Source: Hyphochytrium catenoides
Lineage: Eukaryota > Sar > Hyphochytriomycetes > Hyphochytriales > Hyphochytriaceae
Assembly (NCBI GenBank): GCA_900088475.1
Contig: FLMG01003917.1
Span: 1-34,166, forward strand
Reading direction: 5' to 3'
Length of the DNA stretch: 34,166 bases
Made by a program: the position numbers and the translations under genes. A model generated the notes under the pieces. That model worked only from the letters and a program-made list of their open reading frames with translations. It did not search any database and was not told the origin of the DNA. Numbering within the stretch: the first letter of the stretch is position 1; every line of letters begins with the position of its first letter. Below are positions 33,095-34,166 of this stretch, piece after piece.

Positions 33095-34166
33095 CTATTC
33101 AGGAGCTGGCGGTTCTAAGCCATCTATTGCTTCACTTCCGCTTTGACAAACACTCAGTGCTTCGAACTTACTAATAAACATCGGATCCACATAGCAGTAC
33201 ATCTCCTTTAGAAAGCGGCAGTCTTCCAATAGCGACGCAAGGGAGTCGAAAGATCGGGTAGTACCATCATCAAACTGACATTACGGTGAAAAGGGAGGTG
33301 ATTAGTCATTACACTTCGACAAGACGGAGAGCATAGGCGATGATATAACAAAGCCTACACTTCATCTCGCCATCCACCAATGTCAGCGGACTTAAGAGAA
33401 ATAATGTGAAGATGGAGCATTGATTACCTACCGCAAGATGAAACATTCTGCGTGCGTAATGTACCCGAGAATGTCTAACTCTGCTCAAATCTTGCTCTCC
33501 ACTTCTCCTCTCGTGGTGTCGTCCCCCGCAATAGGAAAGGACGAGGGCCCGCGGGAAGGAGAAAGAGAATCGCAAAAGGAACTGGCCTGGGCAAGTTAAA
33601 ACCTGCTCAGCTGCCGCTTTACTTATAAAGCCAATCAGATAACGAGAGTGCCAAAGGGCAGCTGAGGCAGGTAGTTCGAGCAGAGGAAGTAACGAGGAGA
33701 ACCAGCTCCAGAAGCACTTGAACTGGTCTATCGTTACATATCCTGCAAACATAGTGAGCAATGTTAGACCGCAAGTGTAAGGAGGGAGTAGAGTACCACA
33801 AGCAGTCGGAGAGGGAGGCAAGACCCAAGAGTTACCCAGCAAGTTCTTCTCACCTCCCTGATTCTCAATATCAGTTCGACTCCAAAGGGCCCTCTGACCC
33901 TTGAGAAATAACAGAGCACCATGAGACAGTGTGCGAACTTCATGACAGTGTGACAGCGCAACGCCAGCGTGGGCCACTCGTTCGTCAAAATAATCCTTCA
34001 CTTGCTCTGACAATCTGAACAGTGCAAAAAGAACATGACAGAAGAAGGAAAACAGGTAAATGAGAACAAAGCACGTGCCAAACTAGAAAGGGGGCGTCAG
34101 CTCACACATCATAGTGTACACAGATAGGTTGAAGTCTGCCAATTCCGCCCCACGTTCTCTCCAATC
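33095..34166 (-). CDS. STAT-like linker/SH2 protein, 3' part (gene continues beyond the window)
   Basis: Minus-strand exons in coding order: 34166-34108 (5' truncated by the window edge), 34014-33854, 33742-33432, 33274-33095; phases match and the stop is TAG at 33097-33095. Visible product about 236 aa. It contains a STAT-like linker, VTIDQFKCFWSWFSSLLPLL, then the SH2 domain: YLIGFISKAAAEQV, FLLRFSFSFPRALVLSY with the phosphate-binding Arg in FLLRFS, and a last helix FDSLASLLEDCRFLKEM. A 30-residue acidic tail ends the protein. It is clearly paralogous to the C-terminus of the neighbouring CHAT gene, down to intron positions: a phase-1 intron before the linker and a phase-0 intron before the last SH2 exon. 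Its N-terminal domains are outside the window, so a CHAT/NB-ARC half is possible but unseen. Confidence 0.85.

Noticed and set aside
33309-33431. C-terminal ~41 codons of the long minus-strand frame
   Set aside because: They read into an intron (donor at 33431); the true last exon is 33274-33095, which completes the SH2 helix and matches the paralogue.
1-34166. CRISPR arrays, operons, insertion sequences, tRNA or rRNA genes
   Set aside because: No regularly spaced repeats, transposase, cloverleaf or rRNA signature was seen; spliceosomal introns throughout rule out a prokaryotic reading.

Overview
This window is nuclear DNA of an intron-rich microbial eukaryote, not a prokaryote. Its real genes are chains of short exons separated by GT-AG introns, mostly about 60-300 nt with pyrimidine-rich 3' ends. 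Base composition is roughly balanced, and long GA/CT tracts are present. Gene content fits a unicellular alga or other protist: a plant-like peroxisomal nucleotide carrier, a phytocyanin-like GPI protein, a SNF2-PHD remodeller, and NLR-like and STAT-like modules. I cannot name the lineage. Most apparent long ORFs run through introns, so I rebuilt gene models by joining exons whose reading phases match and whose product fits a known family. No transcript evidence was available.

Layout: 1-1174 has a GA repeat and nothing certain. 1175-2637 is a polytopic membrane protein, followed by coding-like debris to 3151. 4335-8585 is a SNF2 helicase with a C5HCH-type zinc module and a PHD finger (6 exons, 1048 aa). 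9737-11573 is a peroxisomal adenine-nucleotide carrier (5 exons, 311 aa). 11574-14083 is gene-poor. 14084-14606 is a GPI-anchored cupredoxin-like protein interrupted by an N gap. 14607-16182 holds short tandem repeats. 16183-21541 is a GT4 glycosyltransferase with a secretory leader and duplicated N-terminal Cys-containing beta modules (16 exons, 911 aa). 22129-22599 is part of a small membrane protein gene. 22994-25817 is a UMP-CMP kinase fused to a CaMKII-type association domain (12 exons, 346 aa). 27106-32869 is a CHAT protease - NB-ARC ATPase - STAT-like linker/SH2 protein (21 exons, 787 aa). 33095-34166, on the minus strand, is the 3' end of a second gene with the same STAT-like linker/SH2, convergent with the first.

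Two architectures stand out. The CHAT/NB-ARC/STAT-SH2 protein looks like a signalling NLR: a caspase-like protease, a nucleotide switch and a phosphotyrosine reader in one chain, with a related SH2 gene beside it. The UMP-CMP kinase joined to a CaMKII association domain suggests a nucleotide kinase displayed on an oligomeric hub. The other genes have unrelated housekeeping or surface roles, and nothing shows that they act as one pathway.
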